This document shows positions 30,203-40,399 of a stretch of 64,000 nucleotides of DNA, one piece after another (the stretch's first letter is position 1; each line of letters opens with the position of its first letter). The DNA is from Geomonas limicola. GTDB lineage: Bacteria; Desulfobacterota; Desulfuromonadia; Geobacterales; Geobacteraceae. Location: positions 248,001 through 312,000 of the forward strand of contig NZ_BLXZ01000005.1 of NCBI RefSeq assembly GCF_014193675.1, given 5' to 3'. Both the position numbers and the translations under genes were made by a program. The notes under the pieces were generated by a model that made no database searches, was not told where the DNA came from, and saw only the letters and a program-made list of their open reading frames with translations.

Positions 30203-30838
30203 ATGGCAGCGGCACAGACTCCCTTTTTCAGCGACGAGGAAATGAAGCGGATCGAGCAGGCGGTGGCACGTGCCGAGTCGCACTCCTCCGGCGAGATCGC
30301 CACCATGGTGGTGCAGGAAAGCGACCGCTACCGCGAGGCGGAGTTCTTGGGGGCGCTGCTGCTCTCCGGTTTTGTCGCCATCGCCATCAGCGTCTGGACG
30401 CACCACGTCACCATCTGGACCTACATCCCGGTGGTCTGTCTGCTGTTCTTCCCCATGCTGGGGGTGTTCCGCCTGGCGCCACGGCTGAAGCTCTCCTTTG
30501 TGGGAGGTCGCCGGCAGCAAGAGGCGGTGCGCGAGCGGGCTCTGCGGGCCTTCTACGAGCACGGACTCTACCGGACCCGCGAGGAGACCGGCATCCTCAT
30601 CTTCATCTCCCTTCTGGAACACAAGGTCTGGATACTCGGTGACCGCGGCATCGACCGCAAGATTCCCCCCGGTTCCTGGCAAAGCCTTGCCGACCAACTG
30701 GCGAGCGGCATCCGGGACGGGCGCGCTGCGGAAAGCCTCTGCACCGTGGTGACCGCTTGCGGAGAGCAGCTTGCTCAGCACTTCCCGCGCCGGTCCGATG
30801 ACCGGAACGAACTCCCCGATGCCCCGATCACCTCGTGA
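30203..30838 (+). CDS. Second TPM-domain membrane protein
   Basis: 211 aa, starting eight bases after the first TPM gene. It has a short N-terminal helix (FFSDEEMKRIEQAVARAESHSSGEIATMVV), two membrane segments (about 50-100) and a C-terminal TPM-like part (ETGILIFISLLEHKVWILGDRGIDRKIPPGSW). Together with LemA and the signal-peptide TPM protein it forms a three-gene set of envelope proteins of unknown function that is common in proteobacteria. Confidence 0.88.
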   Translation: MAAAQTPFFSDEEMKRIEQAVARAESHSSGEIATMVVQESDRYREAEFLGALLLSGFVAIAISVWTHHVTIWTYIPVVCLLFFPMLGVFRLAPRLKLSFVGGRRQQEAVRERALRAFYEHGLYRTREETGILIFISLLEHKVWILGDRGIDRKIPPGSWQSLADQLASGIRDGRAAESLCTVVTACGEQLAQHFPRRSDDRNELPDAPITS

Positions 30839-30901
30839 TACCCGAAATGAATCGTGTTTCCTGACATCCTGCGTCTGTCTTACCTGTGATCAGCAATTTG
30901 C

Positions 30902-30930
30902 TTGACTTGCGTCGCGATCCCTCTCATTAT
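30902..30930 (+). promoter_or_regulatory. Possible sigma-70-like promoter of the response regulator gene
   Basis: TTGACT (30902-30907), 17-base spacer, CATTAT (30925-30930), in an AT-rich stretch. Confidence 0.4.
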
Positions 30931-31035
30931 AAAAAATCGCCGCGTCAGGAATTTGTCGGTTCATTATTTTCGTTTTCTGCCGATGCGTCTGGTAGCCGGC
31001 GCAGTGAGGCGGCCGGGTTGCAGCAGGAGAGAGGC

Positions 31036-31920
31036 ATGAGCGCCGAAATTACCACCATTTCCGTAGCGAACCAGGGGCAACCGCGCAAACCGCTGGGACA
31101 GATCTTCGTGGAGCGCGGCCTGCTCACCGAGGTTTCGGTGCAGCGCCTGATCGCACACGCCCGGCAGAAGAGCATCCGCCTGGGCGAACTCCTCGAGGTT
31201 ATCGGGTTGATCACCCCCGACGAACTGGCCGAGGCGCTCGCCACCCAGTACCGCTGCCGCAAGATCGCCGACTTCGCCAAGTTCTCCTATCCCGCCAACC
31301 TGCTGCGTCTCATCTCCCTGGAAATCGCCGTCAAGAACACCATCTTCCCGCTCAAGATGGATGGCGACCGGCTGGCTGTTGCGGTAGCCGATCCGACCAT
31401 CGACGGGGCCCTGCAGGAAATCGCCGCCCAGAACAACCTGAAGATCATCCTCTACGTTGCGACCCGCTCGGAGATCAACCGGGCCATCGCCCGTCACTAC
31501 CTGGGGCAGGTGATGGGTGAGCCGAACCTGAAAACCATCCTGCTGGTGGAGGACGATCTCCTGGTACGCGAGATGGTGGCCAAGACTCTGTCCCGCAAGG
31601 GGTACACGGTGGAGACCGCCGTCGACGGCATGGATGCCTTCAGCAAAATCTTCACCTTGAAACCGAAGCTGGTCATCACCGACAAGGTCATGCCCAAGTT
31701 GGGCGGGTACGAGTTCCTGTTCGCCATCCGCAATATCCCCGAATTCCGCTTCATGCCGGTCATCCTGATGACTGCAGCTGCCACTCCGGATGAAGAGAAG
31801 GAGGCCCTGGAGAAGGGGTTCTTCGACTTCGTCCTGAAGCCGGTGAAAGAGATCGGTCTCCTGACCCGCGTGCAGCGCGCCTTCCAAAGCAGCGAAAGCC
31901 TCTACGGCAAGATAGCTTAG
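31036..31920 (+). CDS. MshEN-domain response regulator
   Basis: 294 aa from the ATG at 31036 (AGGAGAGAGG upstream; a longer frame from 30886 has no ribosome-binding site). Residues about 15-150 match the N-terminal domain of type II secretion/pilus ATPases (LGQIFVERGLLTEVSVQRLI...LGELLEVIGLITPDELAEALATQYRCR), some of which (MshEN) bind c-di-GMP. Residues about 170-290 are a receiver domain with the phospho-accepting Asp216 (ITDKVMPKLGG) and Lys in VLKPVKE. It has no output domain. It precedes a hybrid histidine kinase gene, a possible partner. Confidence 0.9.
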   Translation: MSAEITTISVANQGQPRKPLGQIFVERGLLTEVSVQRLIAHARQKSIRLGELLEVIGLITPDELAEALATQYRCRKIADFAKFSYPANLLRLISLEIAVKNTIFPLKMDGDRLAVAVADPTIDGALQEIAAQNNLKIILYVATRSEINRAIARHYLGQVMGEPNLKTILLVEDDLLVREMVAKTLSRKGYTVETAVDGMDAFSKIFTLKPKLVITDKVMPKLGGYEFLFAIRNIPEFRFMPVILMTAAATPDEEKEALEKGFFDFVLKPVKEIGLLTRVQRAFQSSESLYGKIA

Positions 31921-32129
31921 GCCCCGTTCGGCCTGCCACCCCTCAGGTGTTCGGCCAGGGTGCCGATGCCTGTTCCGGTAATCGCTGGCGGCGCCCGATC
32001 GCTTGGGTGCCCACCATTCCTTACGATGATTCTGGCCGCGCCGATGAGGAGCCCGGAACTCTTTTCGCGCGGCAATACTGCCTGTGATCCACCCCGCTGA
32101 GGCCTTTTAACGAGGACCCGCACCACGCG

Positions 32130-35100
32130 ATGATGCCGGATATATTGGACAAGAGAAGCACCAAAAGATTTCGGTACCGCCTGGTTGCGCTGGTACTGCT
32201 CGTCGACCTGTGCGTGGTCGCCCTGGCCGCCTTTTCGCTGCAGCAAAGTCGGGCCCAGTACTGCGAGCGTGTCGCGGTGCAGACCCAGAACCTCTCCCTG
32301 GCCCTGGAATCGAGCCTCGCGCGTCTCATCGACCAGGCCGATCTCGCCGTGCTCTCCGTCATCGACGAGATCTACCGGCAGCGCGCCCAGGGTGGGCTGG
32401 ACGCCGCCAGCCTGAACGCCTTCATGGTGCGTCAAAAGGGGCGCCTTGCCGAGATGGGGAGCATGCGGGCGGCCGATGCCCGCGGGGTCGTGCACTACGG
32501 GACCGAGGACGCCGCCCCCGATGTCAGCCTCGCGGACCGCGACTACTTCAAGCAGCTGCGTGACAACCCCAAACTGGGTCTGGTTATCTCCAAGCCGGTG
32601 GTAGGCCGCTTCACCGGCAGGTGGGCGCTCATCCTGGCCCGGCGCATCTCCGCCCCCGATGGCTCCTTTGCCGGCATCGTCTGTGGCACGCTCCCCCTCG
32701 AAGAAATCCTGAAGATCTTCTCCAGCATGCAGATAGGTATCGGTGGCGGCATCAGCCTGCGTGACGCCGACATGGGGACCATCGTGCGCCACCCCTGGTC
32801 GGGCGATTTCGGCAGCATCGTCGGCAAACGGGTGATGTCTCCGGAGCTGAACCGGCTGGTCAGCGCGGGCCAGGCCTCCGGGACCTTCTACACCCCAACC
32901 GGTTGGGACAACGTCGCCAAGATGGTGACCTTTCACAAGGTCGCCCAGCATCCCCTCTATATCATCGTCGGCTTGGCCGCCAGAGACTTCCTGGCGCAGT
33001 GGTGGCGCGATGTTTTCAAGCTCTCCGTGCTGGTCCTGCTTTTTCTCGCGGCGAGTGTCCTGGTCTCGCGGCTGGTTTACCAGCGCTGGGTGCGGGACCG
33101 CGAGGCCGAAGCGGCGCTCTTGCAATCGAAGCAGGAACTCGAACACCGCGTGGTGCAACGCACGGCGGAGCTGTACCAGGCGAACCAGCAGCTTACCGAC
33201 GAGTTGCGCGAACGCGAACTGGCCGAACAGCGGTTACGGGAAGGACGCAACATGCTGGCGCAGGTGATCGATACCATCCCCCAGTCGGTGTTCTGGAAGG
33301 ATCGCCACAGCGTCTACCTGGGGTGCAACGCGCGGTTTGCCGAGTTGGCCGGACTGGCCAATCCGGAGGCGGTGCTGGGCAAAACCGACTTCGACCTCGC
33401 CTGGAGCGAGACCGAGTCTGAGGGGTATCGTGCGGCGGACCGGGAGGTCATGGAAACAAGCCGCCCCCGGTACCACCATGTCGAAAGGATGTCCCAACCC
33501 GGCCGTGGCGTGCACTGGATGGATACGACCAAGGTTCCCCTGTGCGACGAGCGCGGCGCCGTTTACGGGGTGCTCGGCGTCACCGAGGATATCACCGCCC
33601 GGCGCGCTGCGGAGGATGCCCGCAACCAGGCGCTCGCCTTCTCCGAGTCCCTCCTGAAGGCATCGCCTGCCGCCATCTTGGTCTACGATGGGGAAAGCGG
33701 CCGCTGTGTCATGGCGAACCAGGCGGCGGCAACCCTGATCGGCGGCAGTATCGACGAACTCTGCCGGCAGAGTTTCCGCCAGCTCTCCTCCTGGCAGGCG
33801 GTCGGCCTCGACCGGGTGGCCGAATCCGTCCTGGAGCACGGCCCGACCCAACACCTCGAGGCCACCATCCGCTCCTCGTTCAACAAGCGGGTCCTTATGG
33901 ACTGCTTCCTGTCCCGCTGCGATGTCGCCGGAAAACCCCACCTGATGTTCGTCGGGATCGATATCTCCGAAAAGAAACGGCTGGAGCAGGAGAACAAGGT
34001 GATCGAGGCCCAGATGCTCCACGTCCAGAAGCTGGAGAGCCTGGGTGTCCTGGCCGGCGGCATCGCCCACGACTTCAACAACATCCTCATGGTGGTGCTG
34101 GGCAATGCCGACCTGGCCCAGATGCGCATCCCCGCCGAGTCACCGGCCCGGGAGAACCTGCGCCAGATCGAGGTGGCTGCCGGACGCGCCGCCGAGCTGG
34201 CCAAGCAGATGCTCGCCTACTCGGGAAAAGGGCGCTTCGTGATCGAGCGGCTCGAGGTGAACTCCGTCGTCGAGGAGATGGCCCACATGCTCGAGGTCTC
34301 CATCTCCAAGAAGGTCGTGTTGCGCTACCAGTTCGCCGAGCGGCTCCCCGCCGTCAACGGCGACGCCACGCAGTTGCGCCAGGTGATCCTGAACCTGGTC
34401 CTGAACGCCTCCGAAGCCATCGGAGAGGACCGCGGTCTTATCGTCGTGGCAACGGGGCTCAAGCAGTGCGACCGCGCCTATCTCGGCGACTCCTGTGTCG
34501 ATGACCAGCTCCCGGAAGGAGCCTACGTGAGCATCGACGTCTCGGACAGCGGGTGCGGCATCAGGCCCGAGATCGTCTCCAAGATCTTCGACCCCTTTTT
34601 CACCACCAAGTTCACCGGCCGCGGCCTCGGCATGGCTGCCGTTCTCGGTATCGTGCGCGGGCACCACGGTGCGATCAAGCTGCGCAGCGTGCCGGGAAGC
34701 GGGACCACCTTCACCGTGCTCCTCCCGGTTGCACAAGGTGCGGAAGCGGAGCGTCCTGCCGTAACCATGGCACCGGCCACGCTCTGGCAGGGGAGGGGGA
34801 CGGTACTGTTGGTGGACGACGAGGAGACCATTCGCAAGCTCGGGCGGGAGATGCTCATGGCGCTCGGCTTCCAGGTGCTGACGGCGTGTGACGGGCAGGA
34901 AGCGCTGCGGGTCTATGCAGAAAACCGGGAAACCATCGTCTGCGTGTTGCTGGACCTTACCATGCCGACCCTGGACGGCGAGCAGACCTTCCAGGAGCTC
35001 AGGCGCATAGATCCCGGGGTACGGGTGGTGATCTCCAGCGGATATCACGAGCAGGAGGTCGCCCAGAAGTTCCAGGGTCAGGGGTTGGCCGGTGTGATCC

Positions 35101-35159
35101 AGAAGCCGTACAAGGTAACTGAGATGAGCCGCAAGCTGAGCGAGGTGCTGGCGGGCTAG
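32130..35159 (+). CDS. Membrane hybrid sensor histidine kinase (Cache-PAS-PAS-HisKA-HATPase-REC)
   Basis: 1009 aa. Transmembrane helices near 17-37 and 293-315 enclose a periplasmic dCache-type sensor (LADRDYFKQLRDNPKLGLVISKP). Two PAS domains follow (about 375-500 and 505-620), then the dimerisation domain with His647 in GGIAHDFNNILM, an ATPase domain (NLVLNASEAIGE, DSGCGIRPEI, GRGLGMAAVLGI) and a C-terminal receiver with Asp942 (LLDLTMPTLDG) and Lys in IQKPYKV. The ribosome-binding site is weak and far from the start codon. The ligand is not known. Confidence 0.95.
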   Translation: MMPDILDKRSTKRFRYRLVALVLLVDLCVVALAAFSLQQSRAQYCERVAVQTQNLSLALESSLARLIDQADLAVLSVIDEIYRQRAQGGLDAASLNAFMVRQKGRLAEMGSMRAADARGVVHYGTEDAAPDVSLADRDYFKQLRDNPKLGLVISKPVVGRFTGRWALILARRISAPDGSFAGIVCGTLPLEEILKIFSSMQIGIGGGISLRDADMGTIVRHPWSGDFGSIVGKRVMSPELNRLVSAGQASGTFYTPTGWDNVAKMVTFHKVAQHPLYIIVGLAARDFLAQWWRDVFKLSVLVLLFLAASVLVSRLVYQRWVRDREAEAALLQSKQELEHRVVQRTAELYQANQQLTDELRERELAEQRLREGRNMLAQVIDTIPQSVFWKDRHSVYLGCNARFAELAGLANPEAVLGKTDFDLAWSETESEGYRAADREVMETSRPRYHHVERMSQPGRGVHWMDTTKVPLCDERGAVYGVLGVTEDITARRAAEDARNQALAFSESLLKASPAAILVYDGESGRCVMANQAAATLIGGSIDELCRQSFRQLSSWQAVGLDRVAESVLEHGPTQHLEATIRSSFNKRVLMDCFLSRCDVAGKPHLMFVGIDISEKKRLEQENKVIEAQMLHVQKLESLGVLAGGIAHDFNNILMVVLGNADLAQMRIPAESPARENLRQIEVAAGRAAELAKQMLAYSGKGRFVIERLEVNSVVEEMAHMLEVSISKKVVLRYQFAERLPAVNGDATQLRQVILNLVLNASEAIGEDRGLIVVATGLKQCDRAYLGDSCVDDQLPEGAYVSIDVSDSGCGIRPEIVSKIFDPFFTTKFTGRGLGMAAVLGIVRGHHGAIKLRSVPGSGTTFTVLLPVAQGAEAERPAVTMAPATLWQGRGTVLLVDDEETIRKLGREMLMALGFQVLTACDGQEALRVYAENRETIVCVLLDLTMPTLDGEQTFQELRRIDPGVRVVISSGYHEQEVAQKFQGQGLAGVIQKPYKVTEMSRKLSEVLAG

Positions 35160-35515
35160 GGGAAGCCTGTGTGACGGTTCAGGGAGGCCGGGGGCACTTT
35201 CCCGGACGCGTCTATGGCATCGAGGGATGGTGGGGCGAGTAAGGATTCGCCGTACCGGAAAATCCAGGCAACACAGGTGGCGTCACGTCCTCCCCTTTGC
35301 GAAGGGGAGACAGAGGGGATTTGACCCAGGTAGCTTCCAACTCCACATTGCCATGTGCTAAATCCCCTCGTTCCCTCCTTCGCTCGGAAAGGAGGGAACG
35401 AGGGTCGGACCGTATCTTTGTGTACCAGAGCCAGATTCATCTCCGGCAACAAACGCACAAGGGCGGCTCCCCGTGAGGGAACCGCCCTTATTTTTTTGCT
35501 GCGGATCGTACCGGC
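35160..35515. repeat. Intergenic palindromic repeats
   Basis: 356 bp between convergent genes. A first palindrome (35287-35311) is GTCCTCCCCTT with its near complement. A second has a perfect 16-bp stem CCCTCGTTCCCTCCTT (35365-35380) and complement (35389-35404). The same type of element recurs at 63568-63605. No gene is seen. Confidence 0.75.
35459..35497 (+). terminator. Intrinsic terminator between the kinase gene and htpG
   Basis: AAGGGCGG (35459-35466) pairs with CCGCCCTT (35482-35489), with TCCC/GGGA inside, followed by ATTTTTTT on the plus strand. The hairpin lies 27 bases beyond the htpG stop, but the minus strand has no T-tract. Confidence 0.75.
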
Positions 35516-37450
35516 TTACCTGCCGCCGGCCACCATCAGCTCGCTCACCAGCTTGGCGAAGCGCAGCGGGTTCTTGATCGGGGTCCCTTCGGTCAAAAGT
35601 GCCTGGTCGAAGAGGAGCTCGCAGTAGTCGGCCAGTTTCGGGTTCGCCTTGTCCTGGTCGTACATGGTGGTCATCACCTGCATGATCTGGTGATCCGGGT
35701 TGAGCTCGAGGATGCGCTTGGCCTCGGGGACCTCCTGGTTCATCGACTTGAGGATCTTCTCCATGTTGGCGTTGAGACCCATCTCCTCGGCTACCAGGCA
35801 GCAGGCGCTCTCGGTGAGGCGCGAGGAGAGGCGCACCTCTTTCACCTGCTCCTTCAGGGTCTCCTGGATGAAGGAGATCACCCCGGCGTACTCTTTCTTC
35901 GCCTCCTCCTTCTTGGCTTCGGCCTCCTGCTTCTCCTCTTCGCTCTCCAGTTCCAGGTCGCCGCGGTCGATCGCCTTCAGGTGCTTCTCCTGGTACTGGT
36001 GGATCGCCTGCACCACCCACTCGTCGACCGGGTCGGTCATGTAGAGGACCTCGAAGTCCTTCTTGCGGAAGACCTCCATGTAGGGGGAGTTCTCCACCGC
36101 GGCGCGCGACATGCCGGTGATGAAGTAGATCTCCTTCTGTGCCTCGGGCATGCGCTCGACGTACTCTTTGAGGGAAACGTATTTGCCGTTCTCGGTCTTG
36201 GAGCTCTCGTACAGGAGCAGGTCCTGGATCTTCTCGCGGTTTGCGAAGTCGAAGTGGACCCCTTCTTTGAGGACCGGGCCGAACTCCTGGTAGAACTTGA
36301 GATAGGTGTCGAAGTCCTTCTCCTTCATCTCTGCCAGGGTAGAGAGGATCTTGCCGACCAGGCTCTTTTGGATGCGCTTGATCTGCACGTCTTCCTGGAG
36401 GATCTCACGGGAGACGTTGAGCGGCAGGTCGCTGGAATCCACCACACCCTTGATGAAGCGCAGGTAGTCGGGCAAAAGCGCCTCGCAGTTGTCGGTGATG
36501 TAGACCCGCTTGACGTAGAGGTGCACCCCCTTTTTGTGGTCGCGCAGGAACAGGTCGTAGGGCTTGTGCGAGGGGATGTAGGCGATCGCCTTGAATTCGC
36601 TCACACCTTCGGCGGAGTAGTGAATGGTGGAAAGCGGCTTGTCGTAGTCGTGCGAGATGTGCTTGTAGAACTCCTCGTACTCCTCCTCGGTGATCTCGCT
36701 CTTCGGGCGGGTCCAGATCGCCTTCATCGAGTTCAGGGTCTCTTCCGTGGTTTTGTCGATGGTGCCGCCACCCTCGATCACGTTGCCGTCCTGGTCCTTC
36801 ACCGGCTCGGAGCGGGTGATGTCCATGACGACCGGGTACTGCACGTAGTCGGAGTACTTCTTCACGATGGCGCGGATGCGCCACTCCTCGATGAACTCCT
36901 TCATCTCGTCCTTAAGGTGCAAGACGATGTCGGTGCCGCGGGTCTCTTTCTCGCACTCCTCGATGGTGTAGCTGCCGTCGCCGGTTGACTCCCAGCGGCA
37001 GCCGAACTGCTTCTCGCCGGCCTTGCGGGTGGTGAGGGTAACCTTGTCGGCCACCATGAAGGAGGCGTAGAAGCCGACGCCGAACTGGCCGATCAGCTCC
37101 GGGTTGTCGGCCAGGTTTTTCTCCTTGAGGCTCGCCATGAAGTTCTTGGTGCCCGACTTGGCGATGGTACCGATGTTCTCGGCGACCTCGTCCATGCTCA
37201 TGCCAATGCCGTTATCGCTGATGGTGAGGGTGCCGGCTTCCTTGTCGGCGTGGAGCTTGATCTTCCACTCGGCGTTCCCCTCGAGAAGTTCCATGTTGGA
37301 GTGAGACTCGAAGCGCACCTTGTCGATGGCGTCGGAGGCGTTGGAAATCAGCTCCCTGAGAAAGATCTCCTTGTTGGAGTAGAGGGAGTGGATCACCAGG
37401 TCCAAAAGCTGCTGGACCTCGGTCTCGAACTTCTTGGTGGTTTTGCCCAT
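35516..37450 (-). CDS. htpG: Molecular chaperone HtpG (Hsp90)
   Basis: 644 aa, full length. The GHKL ATPase domain is seen as [25 protein letters not shown] and [13 protein letters not shown]; the middle and C-terminal dimerisation domains follow. It assists folding of client proteins at stress. AAAGGAGA precedes the ATG. The gene is monocistronic; no CIRCE or heat-shock-sigma promoter was recognised upstream. Confidence 0.97.
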   Translation of the reverse strand: MGKTTKKFETEVQQLLDLVIHSLYSNKEIFLRELISNASDAIDKVRFESHSNMELLEGNAEWKIKLHADKEAGTLTISDNGIGMSMDEVAENIGTIAKSGTKNFMASLKEKNLADNPELIGQFGVGFYASFMVADKVTLTTRKAGEKQFGCRWESTGDGSYTIEECEKETRGTDIVLHLKDEMKEFIEEWRIRAIVKKYSDYVQYPVVMDITRSEPVKDQDGNVIEGGGTIDKTTEETLNSMKAIWTRPKSEITEEEYEEFYKHISHDYDKPLSTIHYSAEGVSEFKAIAYIPSHKPYDLFLRDHKKGVHLYVKRVYITDNCEALLPDYLRFIKGVVDSSDLPLNVSREILQEDVQIKRIQKSLVGKILSTLAEMKEKDFDTYLKFYQEFGPVLKEGVHFDFANREKIQDLLLYESSKTENGKYVSLKEYVERMPEAQKEIYFITGMSRAAVENSPYMEVFRKKDFEVLYMTDPVDEWVVQAIHQYQEKHLKAIDRGDLELESEEEKQEAEAKKEEAKKEYAGVISFIQETLKEQVKEVRLSSRLTESACCLVAEEMGLNANMEKILKSMNQEVPEAKRILELNPDHQIMQVMTTMYDQDKANPKLADYCELLFDQALLTEGTPIKNPLRFAKLVSELMVAGGR

Positions 37451-37620
37451 TCGGTATGGTCTCCTTTGTGAGGTTGTAGTAAGCCGGAGGGGAAGCTAAT
37501 CACTGGGGAGAGGTTTTTCAAGAGGGGCGGGAAGAAAAAGTGAGCGGGGGAGTGGTGCCGGGAGATGAGGTTCCAGCAGCTGCCGGGCGCGCCGGTGTCG
37601 CTGAAAAAAGGGGAGGGGAG

Positions 37621-38664
37621 TTACATCCGCAGGTACTGATCCAAAATGGCCGGGTGCAGGTTGACCGTCATCACCTCCCAGGCCTCCCTCAGCGCCTCGG
37701 CGTCGTTCAGCGCGTGGTGCGCCGGCGCGCTGGCGAACGCCTTCTGGCGGGCCTCCTGCAGCAGCGGAACCAACGCGGGGAAACTCTCGCAGTAAAAGGC
37801 GAGCGCCTCAGGGCAGAGGTTGTCCGGCAGGTTCCCCTCCAACAGGTCAAGCATGAGCACCCAGTCGTAACCGGGGGCGTCGGTTACCACCCGTACCGGC
37901 CCCCCGAATTCCACGATCCAGTCGGCCAGGCGGCACCCGGCGAAGTAGCGCTCTTGGAGGAATTCGCCGGCGGTGAGCTGCGGGAGGATGTGCTCGCGCA
38001 CGAACGCCGAGCACCCTTCCCGGCTCCAGCCGTTACTGAGCTCGGCGTAAAAACGCTCGCCGGTGTCCGAGACCAGGCCGATGCTGATCAGCTGCGGGTA
38101 GTCGAGATCGGTGAATTCCGTGTCCAGGAAGATGAGCTTCGGGGTGGCGTTAAGGCCGGTGCTGCTCGACCTGCGTTGGCGGGGGCGCTGCCTGGCACTG
38201 CCATGTTCGCTGCAGAGCGTCTTGGCGAAGCCGTGCCCGACCTTCAGGGATCCCGGCTTGCCACAGGTCTCGCAGGTAGCGGCAGCCTTCAGTTCGGCTT
38301 CCCGGGTAAGCTCGGTGACGATGAACGAACTGGATGCGGCGCGCAGGAAAAGCCCCCCCAGGCGCTCCTCGGCGTGCACCCCGGCCACCCGCGGCATCCC
38401 CAGGTGCTCCAGCGCCTCGATCGCCGTGCAGAGGTCCCAGACCACCGGGTACCACCCCTCGCCGCAGACGACCCCCCCCTGGGGAGCGGCAAGGTAGCGG
38501 GGGAAACGGCCGATGAGCCGCTCGAGCGCGATATTCCCTTCCGGCTTGATGCGCCAGGTTCCCGGCAGCAAACGTTCCGTGGAACGCTTGAAGGCGACGA
38601 TCCACTCGACGACGCTGAGCGCGAACTTTCCGAAGCAGGTTTTTAACTCTGTCAGCAGTGGCAA
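37621..38664 (-). CDS. Cys-rich domain fused to a DEDDh 3'-5' exonuclease domain
   Basis: 347 aa from a TTG start with a weak ribosome-binding site. Residues about 65-155 form a separate domain, GEGWYPVVWDLCTAIEAL...EERLGGLFLR...CETCGKPG...TLCSEHG, with a likely zinc site from Cys131, Cys134, Cys151 and His154; it resembles a small domain seen alone in many uncharacterised bacterial and phage proteins. A basic linker (156-172) leads to an exonuclease domain, IFLDTEFTDLDYPQLISIGLV, with Asp181, Glu183, an Asp near 262-267, and His316-Asp321 (HHALND), matching the DEDDh set of the Rv2179c-like 3'-5' exoribonucleases. RNA or DNA trimming is inferred; the substrate is unknown. Confidence 0.72.
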   Translation of the reverse strand: MPLLTELKTCFGKFALSVVEWIVAFKRSTERLLPGTWRIKPEGNIALERLIGRFPRYLAAPQGGVVCGEGWYPVVWDLCTAIEALEHLGMPRVAGVHAEERLGGLFLRAASSSFIVTELTREAELKAAATCETCGKPGSLKVGHGFAKTLCSEHGSARQRPRQRRSSSTGLNATPKLIFLDTEFTDLDYPQLISIGLVSDTGERFYAELSNGWSREGCSAFVREHILPQLTAGEFLQERYFAGCRLADWIVEFGGPVRVVTDAPGYDWVLMLDLLEGNLPDNLCPEALAFYCESFPALVPLLQEARQKAFASAPAHHALNDAEALREAWEVMTVNLHPAILDQYLRM

Positions 38665-38760
38665 GGCTGTCTCTCTGTAGTGCTGGATCGTTTAATGTGT
38701 GCCGTCGTCGGTCACTATTTATCATGCCGCAACAAAAGTCAAGCTGAGGTAAACTTCGTC

Positions 38761-38854
38761 CCTTTCTTGACCCGGAAATGGGCTGAAACCCCCAGTTTCC
38801 TTGACTCTTTAAGCCGCCTATGCTACTAAAGTTGGTCTATTTCCTTTCTTGACC
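38761..38854. promoter_or_regulatory. trpE promoter flanked by direct repeats
   Basis: TTGACT (38801-38806), 17-base spacer and TACTAA (38824-38829). CCTTTCTTGACC occurs at 38761-38772 and again at 38843-38854, each followed by a GGnAATGG-like stretch, so the promoter is bracketed by 82-base-spaced direct repeats. No Trp-rich leader peptide was found. Confidence 0.45.
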
Positions 38855-38904
38855 AGGGAATGGCTCCCTCCCGAAGCAACCCCGGCCGCCAACCAAGGAG
38901 TCCC

Positions 38905-40380
38905 ATGTATCATCCAGACTTCCCGACATTTAAGTCCCTTTCCAGCGCAGGTAATCTGATTCCGGTGTACCGCGAGATCCTCGCCGATCTCGACACCCCG
39001 GTAGGCGCCTTCAAGAAGATCGACGACGGCCGTTTCGGCTTTTTGCTCGAGAGTATCGAGGGTGGCGAGAAATGGGGGCGCTACACCTTTCTGGGGTCGT
39101 CGCCGGCGGTCGTTATCCGCGGCAAGGACAACTGGGTCGAGGTCGTCGAAGCCGGAACGGTGCGTCGTGTCGAGGAGGTCTCCCCGCTTGACTTCGTGCG
39201 CGAGTACATGGCGCGCTACACCCCCGTGGAAGTCCCCGGTATCCCCCGCTTCTTCGGTGGCGCGGTAGGGTACTTGGGCTACGACGCGGTACGTCACTTC
39301 GAGAAGCTTCCCGATCAGAACCGCCGCGAGATCGACGCCTACGACGCCTACTTCATCATCACCGACACTATGGTGATCTTCGACAGTTTGAGCCAGAAGA
39401 TTAAGGTGGTATCGAACGCCCACCTGGACGGCTCGCTGACTCCCGAGCAGGCCTACGCCGATGCGGTGGCCAAGATCGACGGTCTGATCGCCCGCTTGAA
39501 GGCGCCGCTGGCGGCCGAAGAACGGCGACCCGCCTCGGGGAAGGTCAACCTCACCTCCAACGTGCGCCGCGAGGATTTCGAATCCTCGGTGACCCGGGCC
39601 AAGGAATACGTGCGCAGCGGGGACATCATCCAGGTGGTCCTCTCGCAGCGCTTCTCCGGCGAGCTCACCGTCGACCCCTTCGACATCTACCGCGTGCTGC
39701 GAACCCTGAACCCCTCGCCGTACATGTTCTTCCTGCGCCTGGACGACACCGTCGTCGTCGGGGCCTCTCCGGAGGTCATGGTGCGCAAGGAAGGGGACCG
39801 CGTGGAGCTGCGTCCCATCGCCGGCACCCGGCCGCGTGGCAAGACCGCAGCGGCCGACGCGGCCCTTGCCGACGAGCTCCTGGCCGATCCCAAGGAAAGG
39901 GCCGAGCACGTCATGCTGGTCGACCTGGGGAGAAACGACCTGGGTCGGGTCTGCGAGATCGGCAGCGTCAAGGTTTCCGAGCTGATGGTGGTCGAGCGCT
40001 ACTCCCACGTGATGCACATCGTTTCCAACGTGCAGGGGGAACTTGCACCGGGGCAGGACGCCTTCGACGTGGTGCGGGCGACCTTCCCGGCGGGGACCCT
40101 TTCCGGCGCCCCGAAGGTGCGGGCCATGGAGATCATCGAAGAGCTCGAGGGGGTGCGTCGCGAGGTCTACGGCGGTGCCGTCGGTTACTTCTCCTTCTCC
40201 GGCAACATGGACATGGCGATCGCCATCCGGACCCTGGTGGTGAAGGACGGCAAGGTTCATCTGCAGGCGGGAGCCGGCATCGTTGCCGACTCCGATCCCG
40301 CCGCCGAGTATATGGAGACGGTGAACAAGGCCAGGGCGGTGGTAAAGGCCATCGAGATGGCTGAAAAAGGATTGGACTAG
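38905..40380 (+). CDS. trpE: Anthranilate synthase component I
   Basis: 491 aa from the ATG at 38905 (AAGGAG four bases upstream; 15 more codons are open upstream). It converts chorismate and ammonia to anthranilate. The chorismate-binding core is complete: [30 protein letters not shown] segment, [19 protein letters not shown] and [18 protein letters not shown]. The N-terminal feedback domain has [18 protein letters not shown], similar to the tryptophan-binding site. It heads trpEGDC-B2-F. Confidence 0.96.
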   Translation: MYHPDFPTFKSLSSAGNLIPVYREILADLDTPVGAFKKIDDGRFGFLLESIEGGEKWGRYTFLGSSPAVVIRGKDNWVEVVEAGTVRRVEEVSPLDFVREYMARYTPVEVPGIPRFFGGAVGYLGYDAVRHFEKLPDQNRREIDAYDAYFIITDTMVIFDSLSQKIKVVSNAHLDGSLTPEQAYADAVAKIDGLIARLKAPLAAEERRPASGKVNLTSNVRREDFESSVTRAKEYVRSGDIIQVVLSQRFSGELTVDPFDIYRVLRTLNPSPYMFFLRLDDTVVVGASPEVMVRKEGDRVELRPIAGTRPRGKTAAADAALADELLADPKERAEHVMLVDLGRNDLGRVCEIGSVKVSELMVVERYSHVMHIVSNVQGELAPGQDAFDVVRATFPAGTLSGAPKVRAMEIIEELEGVRREVYGGAVGYFSFSGNMDMAIAIRTLVVKDGKVHLQAGAGIVADSDPAAEYMETVNKARAVVKAIEMAEKGLD

Positions 40381-40399
40381 AGGCGAAGAGGGGTACGCA

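Noticed and set aside
38830..38904. Tryptophan leader peptide and attenuator before trpE
   Set aside because: No short frame with consecutive TGG codons and no terminator hairpin with a T-tract.
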